A stretch of 64,000 nucleotides of DNA from Paenibacillus sp. FSL R10-2782 (GTDB taxonomy: Bacteria > Bacillota > Bacilli > Paenibacillales > Paenibacillaceae), in contig NZ_CP151951.1 in NCBI RefSeq assembly GCF_038592985.1, forward strand, positions 1,107,001 through 1,171,000, given 5' to 3'. Shown one piece after another: positions 1 to 8,957 of this stretch (the stretch's first letter is position 1; each line of letters starts with the position of its first letter). The position numbers were made by a program, and so were the translations under genes. The notes under the pieces are model-generated. The model ran no database searches. It was not told the DNA's origin and saw only the letters and a list, made by a program, of their open reading frames with translations.

Positions 1-504
1 GTGCCGCAGGAGGTGCTTCTTTTCACTGGCTCGATTCGGGAAAATATCGCTTGGGGGCTGGAGAATGCCAGTCTGGAGCAGATTCAGGAAGCAGCTCGTA
101 TGGCGCAAATTCACGATATGATTGAGCGCTTGCCGCAAGGCTATGACACGATGCTGGGACAGCGCGGTGTGAATCTGTCCGGTGGACAGAAGCAACGGCT
201 ATCTATTGCCCGCGCGCTGGTGCGCCATCCGGCGGTGCTTATTTTGGACGACAGCACCAGTGCGCTGGATGTGCGGACAGAGGCTGCTTTGCTGGAGGCG
301 CTGGAAGGCTTGTCCTGCACGACCTTTCTTATTACGCAGAAGATCAGCTCGACCGCATCGGCAGATCAGATTTTACTGTTGGATGAAGGCCATCTGATTG
401 CGAGTGGAAGTCATGATCATTTAATGGACAGTTCAGGGCTGTATCGACGCATCTATGAATCACAATACGGAAAGGAGGAGTCGCATGTTCAAGGAACTCA
501 TTGA
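1..504 (+). CDS. ABC exporter subunit with degenerate ATPase site (5' end cut off by window)
   Basis: Only the C-terminal part of a nucleotide-binding domain is present; the first codon is internal, since it lies just before the Q-loop (VPQEVLLF). The signature LSGGQKQR is at residues 59-66 and a Walker B ILDDSTSALD at 81-90. Two catalytic positions are unusual: the glutamate after Walker B is Asp (LDD instead of LDE), and the switch-loop histidine is replaced (ITQK at 111-114 instead of AHR). This is the pattern of the degenerate-site subunit in heterodimeric exporters such as BmrC or TM287. It overlaps the next gene by 20 bases, so the two are almost certainly co-translated and form one heterodimer. 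Substrate cannot be told; multidrug or lipid export is usual for the family. Confidence 0.9.
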   Translation: MPQEVLLFTGSIRENIAWGLENASLEQIQEAARMAQIHDMIERLPQGYDTMLGQRGVNLSGGQKQRLSIARALVRHPAVLILDDSTSALDVRTEAALLEALEGLSCTTFLITQKISSTASADQILLLDEGHLIASGSHDHLMDSSGLYRRIYESQYGKEESHVQGTH

Positions 505-2323
505 TCCCTTCCGTCAGCCTACACCACCGTCCGGTGTGCTGCGCAACCCGGCAGGAGCAGAGGGACGCCGCAAAGCCAAGGCCAAGAACTGGTCCGGCAC
601 ACTGGGCAGGATATGGGAGTATTTGGCCCGCCGCAAGGCCAAGCTAATGCTGGTGCTGTTCATGGTACTGCTCAGCTCCGGGCTGGCTTTGCTGGGTCCG
701 TATTTGGTCGGCGTTGCGGTGGACCATTTTCTGGAAGGTCCGGGCGGACGCACGTGGATTTATTTTCTCATTGGGTTGGGTGCTGTGTATTTGCTCAATT
801 CGCTGACCTCCTGGCTGCAAAATATCTGGATGATCGAAATCGCCCAGGAGACGGTGTACCGGATGCGTTTCGACCTGTTTTCACATTTGCATCGCTTGCC
901 GATTCCTTTTTACGGTAAACGTCAGCAGGGAGAGATCATGAGTCGATTGACCAATGATATCGAAAATGTCAGCTCTACGCTGAATAGCTCAGCCATTCAG
1001 ATTTTTTCGAGCGTATTGACGCTGGTGGGTACACTCGCAGTCATGCTGTGGTTAAGCCCGCTGATGACACTGCTAACCTTTATCGTGGTGCCGCTGATGG
1101 CAGTCGGGATGCGCTGGATTACGCGTCGTACAGGTCCCTTATACAAGGAACGGCAGAAGAACCTGGGCGAATTGAACGGATATATCGAAGAAACGTTATC
1201 CGGGCAGCAGATTATCAAAGCATTTTCGCAGGAAAAGAGGGTTATTCGCGGCTTTAGTGAACGTAATGACCGTATCCGTCTGTCAGGCTTCTGGGCACAA
1301 ACGATTTCCGGCTTTATCCCCAAGCTGATGAACGGGCTGAACAATCTCAGCTTTGCCATTGTGGCAGGAATCGGCGGGATTTTGGCTATACACGGTTCTA
1401 TTACCATCGGAACGATTATCATCTTTGTAGAGTATGCCCGCCAGTTCACCAGACCGCTGAACGATCTGGCTAACCAGTGGAATACCCTGCTGTCCGCTAT
1501 TGCCGGAGCTGAACGCGTATTTGAAATATTGGATGAGGATGAGGAGTCCAAGGACGAGCACGGCGCCGTAGAGCTGGAGCATGTCGAGGGCGCAGTTCGG
1601 TTTACCGATGTTTCCTTCGGCTATGATGAGGGGGGCGATACGTTAGAAGGTATTTCCTTTGAAGCCAAGCGGGGTGAGATGATCGCGCTGGTCGGTCCGA
1701 CCGGGGCAGGAAAAACAACGCTGATTCAGCTGATATCCCGTTTTTACAGTCCCGACAAGGGAATGATCACGCTAGACGGGCGCGACATTACCACCGTTCA
1801 GCGTGAAAGCTTGCGCTCACATATGGCGTTTGTACTACAGGATTCCTTTCTGTTCCAAGGGACAATCCGTGAAAATATCCGCTTCGGCAGGCTGGATGCC
1901 ACTGATGAAGAGGTAGAGGAAGCATCGAAGCTGGCGAATGCCCATTCCTTTATCATGCGGCTGAAGGACGGATACGACAAGGTGCTGGAGGCTAACGGCA
2001 GCGGCATCAGCCAAGGGCAAAAACAGCTGCTGGCTATTGCCCGTGCTATTTTGGCCAACCCTTCGATCCTCGTACTCGACGAGGCAACCAGCAGCATCGA
2101 CACGATTACTGAGATGAAAATACAAGAAGGACTGGAGCGGCTTATGCAAGGGCGAACAAGCTTTGTCATCGTCCACAGACTGAATACCATTCGTCAGGCT
2201 GACCGGATTCTGGTCTTGAAGGATGGTCGTCTGGAGGAGCAGGGCTCGCATGATGAGCTGCTGACCCATAAAGGCTTTTACAGTGATTTATATTATGGTC
2301 AGTTGAAAAAGCAAAGCTCTTAA
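485..2323 (+). CDS. ABC exporter subunit with consensus ATPase residues (TMD-NBD half transporter)
   Basis: A 612-residue half transporter: a hydrophilic N-terminus of about 45 residues, six membrane helices (about 50-340) and an NBD. Walker A GPTGAGKT is at 404-411, the signature is ISQGQ (508-512) rather than LSGGQ, Walker B LVLDE has Asp532-Glu533, and the switch histidine is His564. Catalytic Glu and His are intact while the signature is altered. In heterodimers of the TM287/288 and BmrC/D type this altered signature faces the partner's degenerate Walker motifs, which is exactly what the upstream gene shows. The start at 485 is chosen because AAAGGAGG lies 6 bases before it; a longer frame from 455 has no ribosome site. 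A terminator follows. Confidence 0.93.
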   Translation: MFKELIDPFRQPTPPSGVLRNPAGAEGRRKAKAKNWSGTLGRIWEYLARRKAKLMLVLFMVLLSSGLALLGPYLVGVAVDHFLEGPGGRTWIYFLIGLGAVYLLNSLTSWLQNIWMIEIAQETVYRMRFDLFSHLHRLPIPFYGKRQQGEIMSRLTNDIENVSSTLNSSAIQIFSSVLTLVGTLAVMLWLSPLMTLLTFIVVPLMAVGMRWITRRTGPLYKERQKNLGELNGYIEETLSGQQIIKAFSQEKRVIRGFSERNDRIRLSGFWAQTISGFIPKLMNGLNNLSFAIVAGIGGILAIHGSITIGTIIIFVEYARQFTRPLNDLANQWNTLLSAIAGAERVFEILDEDEESKDEHGAVELEHVEGAVRFTDVSFGYDEGGDTLEGISFEAKRGEMIALVGPTGAGKTTLIQLISRFYSPDKGMITLDGRDITTVQRESLRSHMAFVLQDSFLFQGTIRENIRFGRLDATDEEVEEASKLANAHSFIMRLKDGYDKVLEANGSGISQGQKQLLAIARAILANPSILVLDEATSSIDTITEMKIQEGLERLMQGRTSFVIVHRLNTIRQADRILVLKDGRLEEQGSHDELLTHKGFYSDLYYGQLKKQSS

Positions 2324-2376
2324 GACGGCTCAGAATAAACAGATTTGTAGACATGATGTAGAAGCATTATGATGCT

Positions 2377-2406
2377 AAAAAGGGCTACCCCGGAGTAGCC
2401 CTTTTT
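2377..2406. terminator. Bidirectional intrinsic terminator
   Basis: A 12-bp stem (AAAAAGGGCTAC / GTAGCCCTTTTT) with a 6-base loop, flanked by A and T runs, lies between the convergent ABC exporter and dctP genes and can serve both. Confidence 0.85.
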
Positions 2407-2418
2407 AAGTATGGCTTT

Positions 2419-3720
2419 TTATACTGACTTAGTCACAGGACTGCTTAAGGGACTGGTTTCAAGCTCCATCGGTGCTGGAGCGATTTCCGGCTGTCTGCCG
2501 GGATGAAACTCATTTTCTGATTTGGCGACGATGACAGTAGCGACCCCGTTACCGATCAGATTGGTGATGGCGCGTGCTTCTGACATAAAGCGGTCAACGC
2601 CAAGCAGTAGCGCCATCCCGGCCAGCGGGATCGAAGGAAATGCCGCCAACGTGGCTGCCAGTGTAATAAAACCGGAACCAGTGACGCCCGCGGCTCCCTT
2701 CGAGGTCAGCATGAGAATACCGAGCAGTGTCAACTGCTGCCATATGGTCATGTCGACGCCGGAGGCCTGAGCCACGAATATGGCGGCCATGGACAAATAG
2801 ATCGCCGTACCATCCAGGTTAAACGAATAGCCCGTTGGAATGACCAGGCCAACCACCGATTTGGAACAGCCGTAGTTCTCCATTTTATTCATCATACGTG
2901 GCAGGGCAGACTCAGAGGATGAAGTACCAAGTACAAGCAAAATTTCTTCTTTAATATAAGCGATAAACTTGAAAATGCTGAACCCGTACATGCGAGCAAT
3001 CAGACCGAGCACAATGATAACGAATAAGGCCATGGTCAGGTAAACGGACCCCATCAGCTTGCCCAGAGAGGTTAACGACCCAATGCCGAATTTACCAATG
3101 GTGTATGACATGGCACCAAATGCGGCGATTGGGGACAATTTCATGACCATATTGACGATGCCAAAGAAGGCGTGCGACAATTTGTCGAACAGGACAATGA
3201 CGGGTTTGGCTTGCTCCCCCATCGCCGTCAGTGAAAGCCCGAAAAGGATGGCAAAAAACAGGATAGGCAGCAAATCTCCGCCTGCCATAGCGCTTACTAC
3301 ATTTTCAGGAATAATGCCTACGAAGAAATCAACTACTCCGTGACTTGTTTCCGCTGCTTTTTGAGCATATTGAGATACGTCTCCGGTTGCTTTGCTCACA
3401 TCAATGCCTGCTCCTGGTCTTACCAGGTTAACAACGATTAGCCCAATAGCCAGCGCAATCGTGGTAACGATTTCAAAATAGAGAAGGGCCTTTCCGCCGA
3501 TGCGACCGACCTTCTTCATGTCCCCCATGCTGGCAATCCCGTGTACAACTGTAAAAAATACAATGGGTGCGATGACCATCTTAATGAGCTTGATAAAGGC
3601 GTCTCCAAGTATTTTGAGCTTTTCGCCTGTTGCAGGAAAAAAGTGACCTAAAAGAATACCCAGCACAATAGCGATAACGACCTGAACCGTCAAGTTTTTA
3701 AAATTAATTCTTAGTTTCAT
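2419..3720 (-). CDS. dctP: C4-dicarboxylate:cation symporter, DctA/DctP family
   Basis: A 433-residue dicarboxylate/amino acid:cation symporter with the family's N-terminal start ([20 protein letters not shown]), serine-rich re-entrant loop ([14 protein letters not shown]) and the helix with NLDGTAIY. It imports succinate, fumarate or malate with protons or sodium across the cytoplasmic membrane. The ATG at 3720 is preferred to an upstream TTG (3801) because it matches the usual family N-terminus. A binding protein, a CitA/DcuS-like kinase and a regulator lie next to it, the same gene set as B. subtilis dctB-dctS-dctR-dctP, which supports C4-dicarboxylates over glutamate. A SigmaA-like promoter and a cre match precede it. 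It may be translated from a weak ribosome site (GAAAGCGAGAG). Confidence 0.9.
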   Translation of the reverse strand: MKLRINFKNLTVQVVIAIVLGILLGHFFPATGEKLKILGDAFIKLIKMVIAPIVFFTVVHGIASMGDMKKVGRIGGKALLYFEIVTTIALAIGLIVVNLVRPGAGIDVSKATGDVSQYAQKAAETSHGVVDFFVGIIPENVVSAMAGGDLLPILFFAILFGLSLTAMGEQAKPVIVLFDKLSHAFFGIVNMVMKLSPIAAFGAMSYTIGKFGIGSLTSLGKLMGSVYLTMALFVIIVLGLIARMYGFSIFKFIAYIKEEILLVLGTSSSESALPRMMNKMENYGCSKSVVGLVIPTGYSFNLDGTAIYLSMAAIFVAQASGVDMTIWQQLTLLGILMLTSKGAAGVTGSGFITLAATLAAFPSIPLAGMALLLGVDRFMSEARAITNLIGNGVATVIVAKSENEFHPGRQPEIAPAPMELETSPLSSPVTKSV

Positions 3721-3750
3721 AGGGATACGCTCTCGCTTTCTTTTGATTTT

Positions 3751-3764
3751 TGAAAACGCTTTAT
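3751..3764 (-). promoter_or_regulatory. Candidate cre (CcpA) site before dctP
   Basis: TGAAAACGCTTTAT on the plus strand matches 12 of 14 positions of the cre consensus TGWAANCGNTNWCA. It lies just downstream of the predicted dctP start of transcription, a usual position for roadblock repression by CcpA. Confidence 0.5.
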
Positions 3765-3776
3765 TTTTGTATCCCC

Positions 3777-3805
3777 AGTGTAAAAGCTGCGTTCTTGACA
3801 AACAA
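3777..3805 (-). promoter_or_regulatory. SigmaA-like promoter of dctP
   Basis: Reading the minus strand, TTGTTT (3800-3805) and TACACT (3777-3782) are separated by 17 bases. The start of transcription would fall near 3770, about 50 bases before the dctP ATG. DctR may act here as activator. Confidence 0.5.
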
Positions 3806-3834
3806 GAATACGGTCATAACGTTCTTTTTGATCT

Positions 3835-4869
3835 TTATGGTCCTTGAATCATATCCATCAGGTCCGACCCGATGATGGGAGTAAACTCCTGATAGAGCAC
3901 GCGCAGACGTTCTTTCCAAAGCTTACGCTCACCCTCGGACAGATGGGTAATTTTAATGTCTCCGGTCTGCTCCAACTGGCGAAGGCGATTCGCATTTTCG
4001 TCTGTTTCCCGTTTGCTCCAGCGCGTCGTTTCCTCAAGTGCCTCTTGTAGCACCCGCCTGGCGTCACTTGGGAGGTGATCCCAATCGGATTTGTTGAATA
4101 CGACGGCATAACCCAGATAGCTGTGGTTGCTGATGGTCATATAACGTTGCACTTGGTAAAACCGTTTGGTGAAAATATTGGATATTGTGTTCTCCTGTCC
4201 GTCTGCCGTTCCCGTCTCCAGGCTGTGGTATATTTCATTAAAAGGAGTGCTGATAGTCGATGCTCCCAGCGCTTCAAACTGGCGATCCAACACCTGGCTT
4301 GGCTGGATACGAAATTTCAAGCCTGCAAAGTCTGCGGGCTGTCTAATGGGATGGACGTTGTTAGTGATTTGACGAAAGCCGTTCGACCAGAAGGCGACGC
4401 TTTTCATTCCATAGGGTTCAAGTGTCTGCGATAACCGCTTGCCCAATTCTCCATTCAGTGCCTGATCGACTTCAGCCTGATTCTCAAAGGCAAACGGAAG
4501 ATCCATCACTAGCCAGGCTGGATCAATCGCATTCAAATTAGAAAACGAAGGAGCAATCATCTGGATTTCTCCTCGTTGAAGTGCAGCAACCTCCGTGGTT
4601 TCTGAATAGCGCATTCCATTGGGGAACACTTGAATCTCAATCCGATCGTTTGATTTTTCTTTAACCCGTTGTGCAAAATGAGCGGCTGCCAGTCCTTTAG
4701 GCGAGTTTTCAGCCACCACATGGCTAAATTTGATCACGATCCGATCTTTAAGGCCGGTAAATTCATGATCATAAGGGAGTTTTTCACCAAAATTCTTTTG
4801 AAAACCGATCACATAAGCCGTTAGGATACCCAGTACGAGCAAAACACCAAATCCAGTAGCTCTTTTCAC
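3835..4869 (-). CDS. dctB: C4-dicarboxylate-binding protein DctB (TRAP DctP-type solute-binding fold)
   Basis: About 344 residues: an N-terminal hydrophobic helix (signal or anchor, GFGVLLVLGILTAYVIGF) followed by a TRAP-type solute-binding domain. Family features are visible: IVIKFSHVVAENSPKG near the start, GRQ-like and MPF regions, and the helix with FRIQPSQVLDRQFEALG. No TRAP membrane subunits (DctQ/DctM) are nearby. In B. subtilis the equivalent protein does not transport but works as a co-sensor with DctS; the divergent dctS gene here supports that role. I chose the GTG at 4869 because GGGAGG lies 7 bases upstream; an ATG at 4884 has no ribosome site. Confidence 0.85.
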   Translation of the reverse strand: MKRATGFGVLLVLGILTAYVIGFQKNFGEKLPYDHEFTGLKDRIVIKFSHVVAENSPKGLAAAHFAQRVKEKSNDRIEIQVFPNGMRYSETTEVAALQRGEIQMIAPSFSNLNAIDPAWLVMDLPFAFENQAEVDQALNGELGKRLSQTLEPYGMKSVAFWSNGFRQITNNVHPIRQPADFAGLKFRIQPSQVLDRQFEALGASTISTPFNEIYHSLETGTADGQENTISNIFTKRFYQVQRYMTISNHSYLGYAVVFNKSDWDHLPSDARRVLQEALEETTRWSKRETDENANRLRQLEQTGDIKITHLSEGERKLWKERLRVLYQEFTPIIGSDLMDMIQGP

Positions 4870-4926
4870 AAAGTAACCTCCCATCTGTTGCTATTTTAGA
4901 CCCATTATTCCACAATGGTATTCAAA

Positions 4927-4940
4927 GGTAAACGCTTTAA
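4927..4940 (+). promoter_or_regulatory. Candidate cre site in the dctS leader
   Basis: GGTAAACGCTTTAA matches the cre consensus at 12 of 14 positions. It lies 17 bases before the dctS ATG and between the divergent dctB and dctS genes, so CcpA bound here could repress the sensor operon. Confidence 0.45.
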
Positions 4941-4956
4941 AGGGAAGGAGAAGAGG

Positions 4957-6561
4957 ATGAACAGACTTCGCATATATTGGAAAATAATGATACTTTCATT
5001 TGGAGTCGTTCTTTTTTCTCTTTTGATCGGCGGTCTTTTTCTGTTTGGCAGCGCCACCCGGCTCAAGGAAGAAGAACTCAAACAGCGGCTTACGATTACG
5101 GCCCAGACGGTTGCGAACCTGCCGGACGTAGTGGAAAGAATTGATGACCCGAATGCTTCTGCCGTGATTGCACCTATGGCGGACAAAATTCGGATATTAA
5201 ACGATGCGGCTTATATCGTCGTGCTCGATATGAAGCGCAAACGGTTGTCTCACCCGCTTACAGAGCGAATCGGCGGAACGTTTCAGGCTCGGGATGATGA
5301 TGCCGCATTTGCTGAACATACGTATGTTTCCAAAGTACGCAGCGAAGCGGGCATCGGCTTGCGTTCCTTTGTGCCGATTATGAATGCTTCCTCGGAGCAG
5401 GTGGGCGTCGTTGTGGCGGGCGGCCTGCTGCCAAGCGTGACGGAGATTATCCGTCAGGAAAAGCAATCCATCATCATCACTTCGTTGCTGTCGCTGATGT
5501 TTGGGGTGATTGGCTCCGCATTGCTGGCCCGTCATATTAAGCTCCAGATGTTCAACCTGGAGCCGCAGGAGATTGCTAGAATGTTTCGTGAGCGAAGCGC
5601 AGCCTTTCAAGCGATGCATGAGGGGGTCATTGCGATTGACCGCAATTGCTTCATTACGATTTTTAACGAACGAGCCAAGCAAATCTTCGATGTGCACCGC
5701 GATGTAGCGGGCTTGCCGATCCGCGAGGTCCTCCCGGATACCCGGTTGCCGGAAGTGCTGGATTCGGGAGTGGCGATTCTGAGTAAGGAGCTGAAAATTG
5801 GCGGAACCATTATTTGGAGTAACCGAATTCCTATCCGTGAACAGGGAATTACTCTAGGGGCAATCGCCATATTTCAGGACAAGACCGAGGTGACGAGAAT
5901 GGCCGAGGAGCTCACAGGTGTCAAAGAGTTTGTTCATGGGCTTCGTGCACAAAATCATGAGCATATGAACAAGATGCATACCGTCGCCGGCTTGCTCCAG
6001 CTTGGGCAGCAGAACGAGGCGTTAAGCTATCTGTTTGAGGTGACCGAGCAACAGGAGGAGATCACGCGCTTCCTTCAACGGCATTTCGATGATGACGGAG
6101 TTGCAGGACTGCTATTGGGTAAAATTAGCCGTGGTAAAGAGCTCGGGATTGATATCAGGATTGATCCTGCCAGCAAAATGAGTTATTTTCCCTGGCTGAT
6201 TGACCGCCATGATTTCGTTCTGTTACTCGGAAATTTAATTGAGAATGCCTTTGATGCACTGGCGGATACAGAAGCCGGCTCCAAGGAGATTTATGTCAGC
6301 ATCCAGCAGGATGACGAATATATGTCCATATTGGTCGAGGATAATGGCTGTGGAATGTCGGAGACAACGAAGCAACGAATGCTCGAACGCGGATTTACGA
6401 CTAAGGACGGAGAAAGCCGCGGCATGGGGCTGTATTTACTAAGCGGGATTATCACCAAGGGGAACGGCCGCCTGACATGCGAATCTTCACTTGGCTTGGG
6501 GACTTCGATAGAGATTCTATTTCCGTTGAGGGAGAGAGGGGGAAGGAGCGACGATGAGTAA
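4957..6561 (+). CDS. dctS: C4-dicarboxylate sensor histidine kinase DctS (CitA/DcuS family)
   Basis: A 534-residue kinase: membrane helix at about 6-30, an extracytoplasmic PDC/Cache-type sensor (about 31-165), a second helix (about 170-195), a cytoplasmic PAS (about 200-310), a dimerisation region with the family pattern LRAQNHEHMNKMHT (phospho-accepting His near 334) and a HATPase with DNGCGM and GMGLYL boxes. This order is that of CitA/DcuS/MalK kinases for C4-dicarboxylates and citrate. The ATG at 4957 has AAGGAG 6 bases upstream. The stop overlaps the dctR start by 8 bases. Its likely partner DctB is divergent from it. Confidence 0.9.
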   Translation: MNRLRIYWKIMILSFGVVLFSLLIGGLFLFGSATRLKEEELKQRLTITAQTVANLPDVVERIDDPNASAVIAPMADKIRILNDAAYIVVLDMKRKRLSHPLTERIGGTFQARDDDAAFAEHTYVSKVRSEAGIGLRSFVPIMNASSEQVGVVVAGGLLPSVTEIIRQEKQSIIITSLLSLMFGVIGSALLARHIKLQMFNLEPQEIARMFRERSAAFQAMHEGVIAIDRNCFITIFNERAKQIFDVHRDVAGLPIREVLPDTRLPEVLDSGVAILSKELKIGGTIIWSNRIPIREQGITLGAIAIFQDKTEVTRMAEELTGVKEFVHGLRAQNHEHMNKMHTVAGLLQLGQQNEALSYLFEVTEQQEEITRFLQRHFDDDGVAGLLLGKISRGKELGIDIRIDPASKMSYFPWLIDRHDFVLLLGNLIENAFDALADTEAGSKEIYVSIQQDDEYMSILVEDNGCGMSETTKQRMLERGFTTKDGESRGMGLYLLSGIITKGNGRLTCESSLGLGTSIEILFPLRERGGRSDDE

Positions 6562-7309
6562 ACCTATAAAATCACTTTTTCGTGTGCTGCTGGTCGAGGA
6601 TGATCCGATGGTACAAGAGGTGAATCGACTGTTTATCGAACAGGTTGACGGGTTCCAGGTGGTAGGTCTGGCCTCCAACGGGCTTCGGGGGTTGGAACTG
6701 ATCGAGGAGCTACAGCCTGATCTGATTTTTCTTGACGTATTCATGCCGTCGCTGGACGGAATTACGACTTTGCAGCGCATCCGTTCCCTGGCATTGCCTG
6801 TAGATGTAGTTGTCGTGACCGCCGCGAAGGATACGGAAACGATCCGCGAAATGATGCGAAACGGAGCGTTCGATTATATCATTAAACCGTTTAAGGTAGA
6901 GCGTATCCACCATACGCTGGAGCGTTACCGGGTGCAGCAGGCTGGATTATGGGCGGAGGAAGTAGGAACCCAGGAAGAGCTGGACCTTATTATGCAAAAT
7001 GGAGAAGCTGTTAAGGATGTGGTAGTACCTGCTCCAATATACGAGGAATGGGCGATGTCCTACGATGAACTGCCAAAGGGCTTGAATGCTGCCACCCTGA
7101 AACAGGTGCTTGTGGTCATGGAGCAGCACGGCGGCAAGCTGTCTGCTGAAGAAACCGCAGAGGGAGTAGGTATTGCCCGTGTAACGGCAAGAAGGTATCT
7201 GGATTATCTGGAGAAAAGAGGAATCGTGCGCCTGGTTGTGCATTACGGCGGGGTCGGTCGTCCCGTGAATCGGTACGAGCTGCTGCGTGATCAAAATGAC
7301 CATAAGTAA
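6554..7309 (+). CDS. dctR: Response regulator DctR (CitB/DcuR family)
   Basis: A 251-residue regulator: receiver domain with acidic pocket VEDD (14-17), phospho-acceptor Asp61 (FLDVFMP) and conserved Thr/Lys, then a C-terminal winged helix-turn-helix (SAEETAEGVGIARVTARRYL). This matches the CitB/DctR subfamily partnered with CitA-like kinases. AAGGAG lies 5 bases before the ATG, and the gene overlaps dctS by 8 bases, so both are co-translated. Expected targets are dctP and possibly the malic enzyme gene downstream. Confidence 0.9.
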   Translation: MSKPIKSLFRVLLVEDDPMVQEVNRLFIEQVDGFQVVGLASNGLRGLELIEELQPDLIFLDVFMPSLDGITTLQRIRSLALPVDVVVVTAAKDTETIREMMRNGAFDYIIKPFKVERIHHTLERYRVQQAGLWAEEVGTQEELDLIMQNGEAVKDVVVPAPIYEEWAMSYDELPKGLNAATLKQVLVVMEQHGGKLSAEETAEGVGIARVTARRYLDYLEKRGIVRLVVHYGGVGRPVNRYELLRDQNDHK

Positions 7310-7340
7310 CAATATGGACAAAAGCTTCCCAACGCTTTTA

Positions 7341-7354
7341 TGAAAGCGATAACA
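7341..7354 (+). promoter_or_regulatory. Perfect cre (CcpA) site before malic enzyme gene
   Basis: TGAAAGCGATAACA matches all 14 positions of TGWAANCGNTNWCA. It lies between dctR and the malic enzyme gene, 92 bases before the GTG start, so CcpA control of malate use is likely. Confidence 0.65.
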
Positions 7355-7445
7355 TGTAAAGGCAGGGGAACCTGGAAAAGAAACAATACACGTGTCTGTC
7401 TTAGTGCCGCACACGTGCTATGAAAAGAATAGGAGTGGGTGTACC

Positions 7446-8849
7446 GTGGCCTTTAATAGTCTGATTCTTCGGTTGGAGCTCGTTCATGCCAAAGTAAACT
7501 TCGGTGAGGTAGCATCAACGATCAGCCGTGCTGGTGGAGACATTACTTCCATTGATGTTATTCGCCCTGGACAGGATTCGTCCGTTCGTGACATCACAGT
7601 TCACGTCGCTGAAATAGCGGAGACTTCGCTCATCGAATCACTCAAATCGTTAGCAGGCATTCAACTCATTAACGTTTCTGACCGCACGTTTCTCGCGCAC
7701 TTGGGGGGTAAAATATCAGTCCAACCCAATTTGCCGATCAAAAATCGGGATGATCTATCTCGGGTATATACGCCAGGGGTGGCCCGCGTCTGTACGTCCA
7801 TTCATGAAAATCCGAAAAAAGCGTACTCGCTGACTATCAAACGAAACACTGTTGCGGTTGTAACCGATGGTACCGCTGTGCTGGGGCTTGGCGATATCGG
7901 TCCGCATGCGGCTGCGCCCGTGATGGAAGGCAAAGCGATGCTGTTCAAGCAACTCGCCGGAGTCGACGCCTTTCCTATCTGTCTGGATACGAAGGATACA
8001 GAGGAAATCATCCGTACCATTAAGGCGATCAGTCCTATTTTCGGGGGAATTAATTTAGAGGATATCAGTTCTCCACGCTGCTTCGAGGTCGAAACCCGTC
8101 TGGCGGAAGAATTGGATATTCCCGTCTTTCACGATGATCAGCACGGAACGGCGGTGGTTGTGATTGCCGGGCTGCTGAATGCGCTAAAGGTGGTTGGGAA
8201 GCGGATCGAAAATGTTCGGGTCGTTGTGAACGGAATAGGGGCCGCAGGCGTGTCAATATGCAAAATGCTGCTGGCTGCAGGGGTGAACCGGCTTGTGCCT
8301 GTAGACCGGGATGGAGCTATTGTACGTGGCGAGACCTATTCCCATCCGATGTGGCAGTGGCTGGCGGATCAGCCTCAAGTGGAGCCGGAGCCAGGCACGT
8401 TAAAAGAAGTCATCCGTGATGCGGATGTGTTCATCGGTGTGTCACGCGCCAATCTGCTGAATGCCTCAGATGTACAGGGGATGGCGGTGGATAGTATTGT
8501 TTTTGCTATGGCCAACCCGCATCCGGAGATAGTGCCCGAAGAAGCGATACCGCATGTTCGCGTGTTTGCGACAGGACGCAGTGACTATCCGAATCAAATC
8601 AACAACGTACTTGTATTTCCGGGAATTTTCAGAGGAGCGCTCGATTGCCGCGCACGCCGTATTAACGAGCCGATGAAATTGGCCGCCTCCCGCGCAATTG
8701 CTTCTGTCGTAAGTGAACGGGAGTTAAACGAGCAATACATTATTCCAAGCATCTTCAACGAACAGGTCGTTACCGAGGTGAGGAAGGCCGTAATTGAAGC
8801 GGCTATTTTGACGGGAACGGCACGGCGTATTCCACCGGATTTCAGATAG
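7446..8849 (+). CDS. NAD(P)-dependent malic enzyme with N-terminal ACT domain
   Basis: A 467-residue enzyme that oxidatively decarboxylates malate to pyruvate. Residues 1-80 form an ACT-type regulatory domain; then come the malic N domain (YTPGVARVC, GLGDIGPHAAAPVMEGKA, metal-binding VFHDDQHGTA) and an NAD-binding Rossmann segment (NGIGAAGVSICKML). The layout resembles B. subtilis YtsJ/MaeB short malic enzymes plus ACT. The GTG at 7446 follows AGGAG by 10 bases; a start further upstream lacks similarity. Position just after the dicarboxylate uptake and sensing genes suggests it feeds imported malate into pyruvate. Which pyridine nucleotide is used cannot be told. Confidence 0.92.
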   Translation: MAFNSLILRLELVHAKVNFGEVASTISRAGGDITSIDVIRPGQDSSVRDITVHVAEIAETSLIESLKSLAGIQLINVSDRTFLAHLGGKISVQPNLPIKNRDDLSRVYTPGVARVCTSIHENPKKAYSLTIKRNTVAVVTDGTAVLGLGDIGPHAAAPVMEGKAMLFKQLAGVDAFPICLDTKDTEEIIRTIKAISPIFGGINLEDISSPRCFEVETRLAEELDIPVFHDDQHGTAVVVIAGLLNALKVVGKRIENVRVVVNGIGAAGVSICKMLLAAGVNRLVPVDRDGAIVRGETYSHPMWQWLADQPQVEPEPGTLKEVIRDADVFIGVSRANLLNASDVQGMAVDSIVFAMANPHPEIVPEEAIPHVRVFATGRSDYPNQINNVLVFPGIFRGALDCRARRINEPMKLAASRAIASVVSERELNEQYIIPSIFNEQVVTEVRKAVIEAAILTGTARRIPPDFR

Positions 8850-8957
8850 CCCGCTAGAGCGAAATAGAATTACATAGCATCGTCTGTTAAACTGTGAAAA
8901 TAGGCGGTTGCAGATACGTTGCCGTGTTAGCCTGATCTATTTTGCGGAGGTGCGGGG

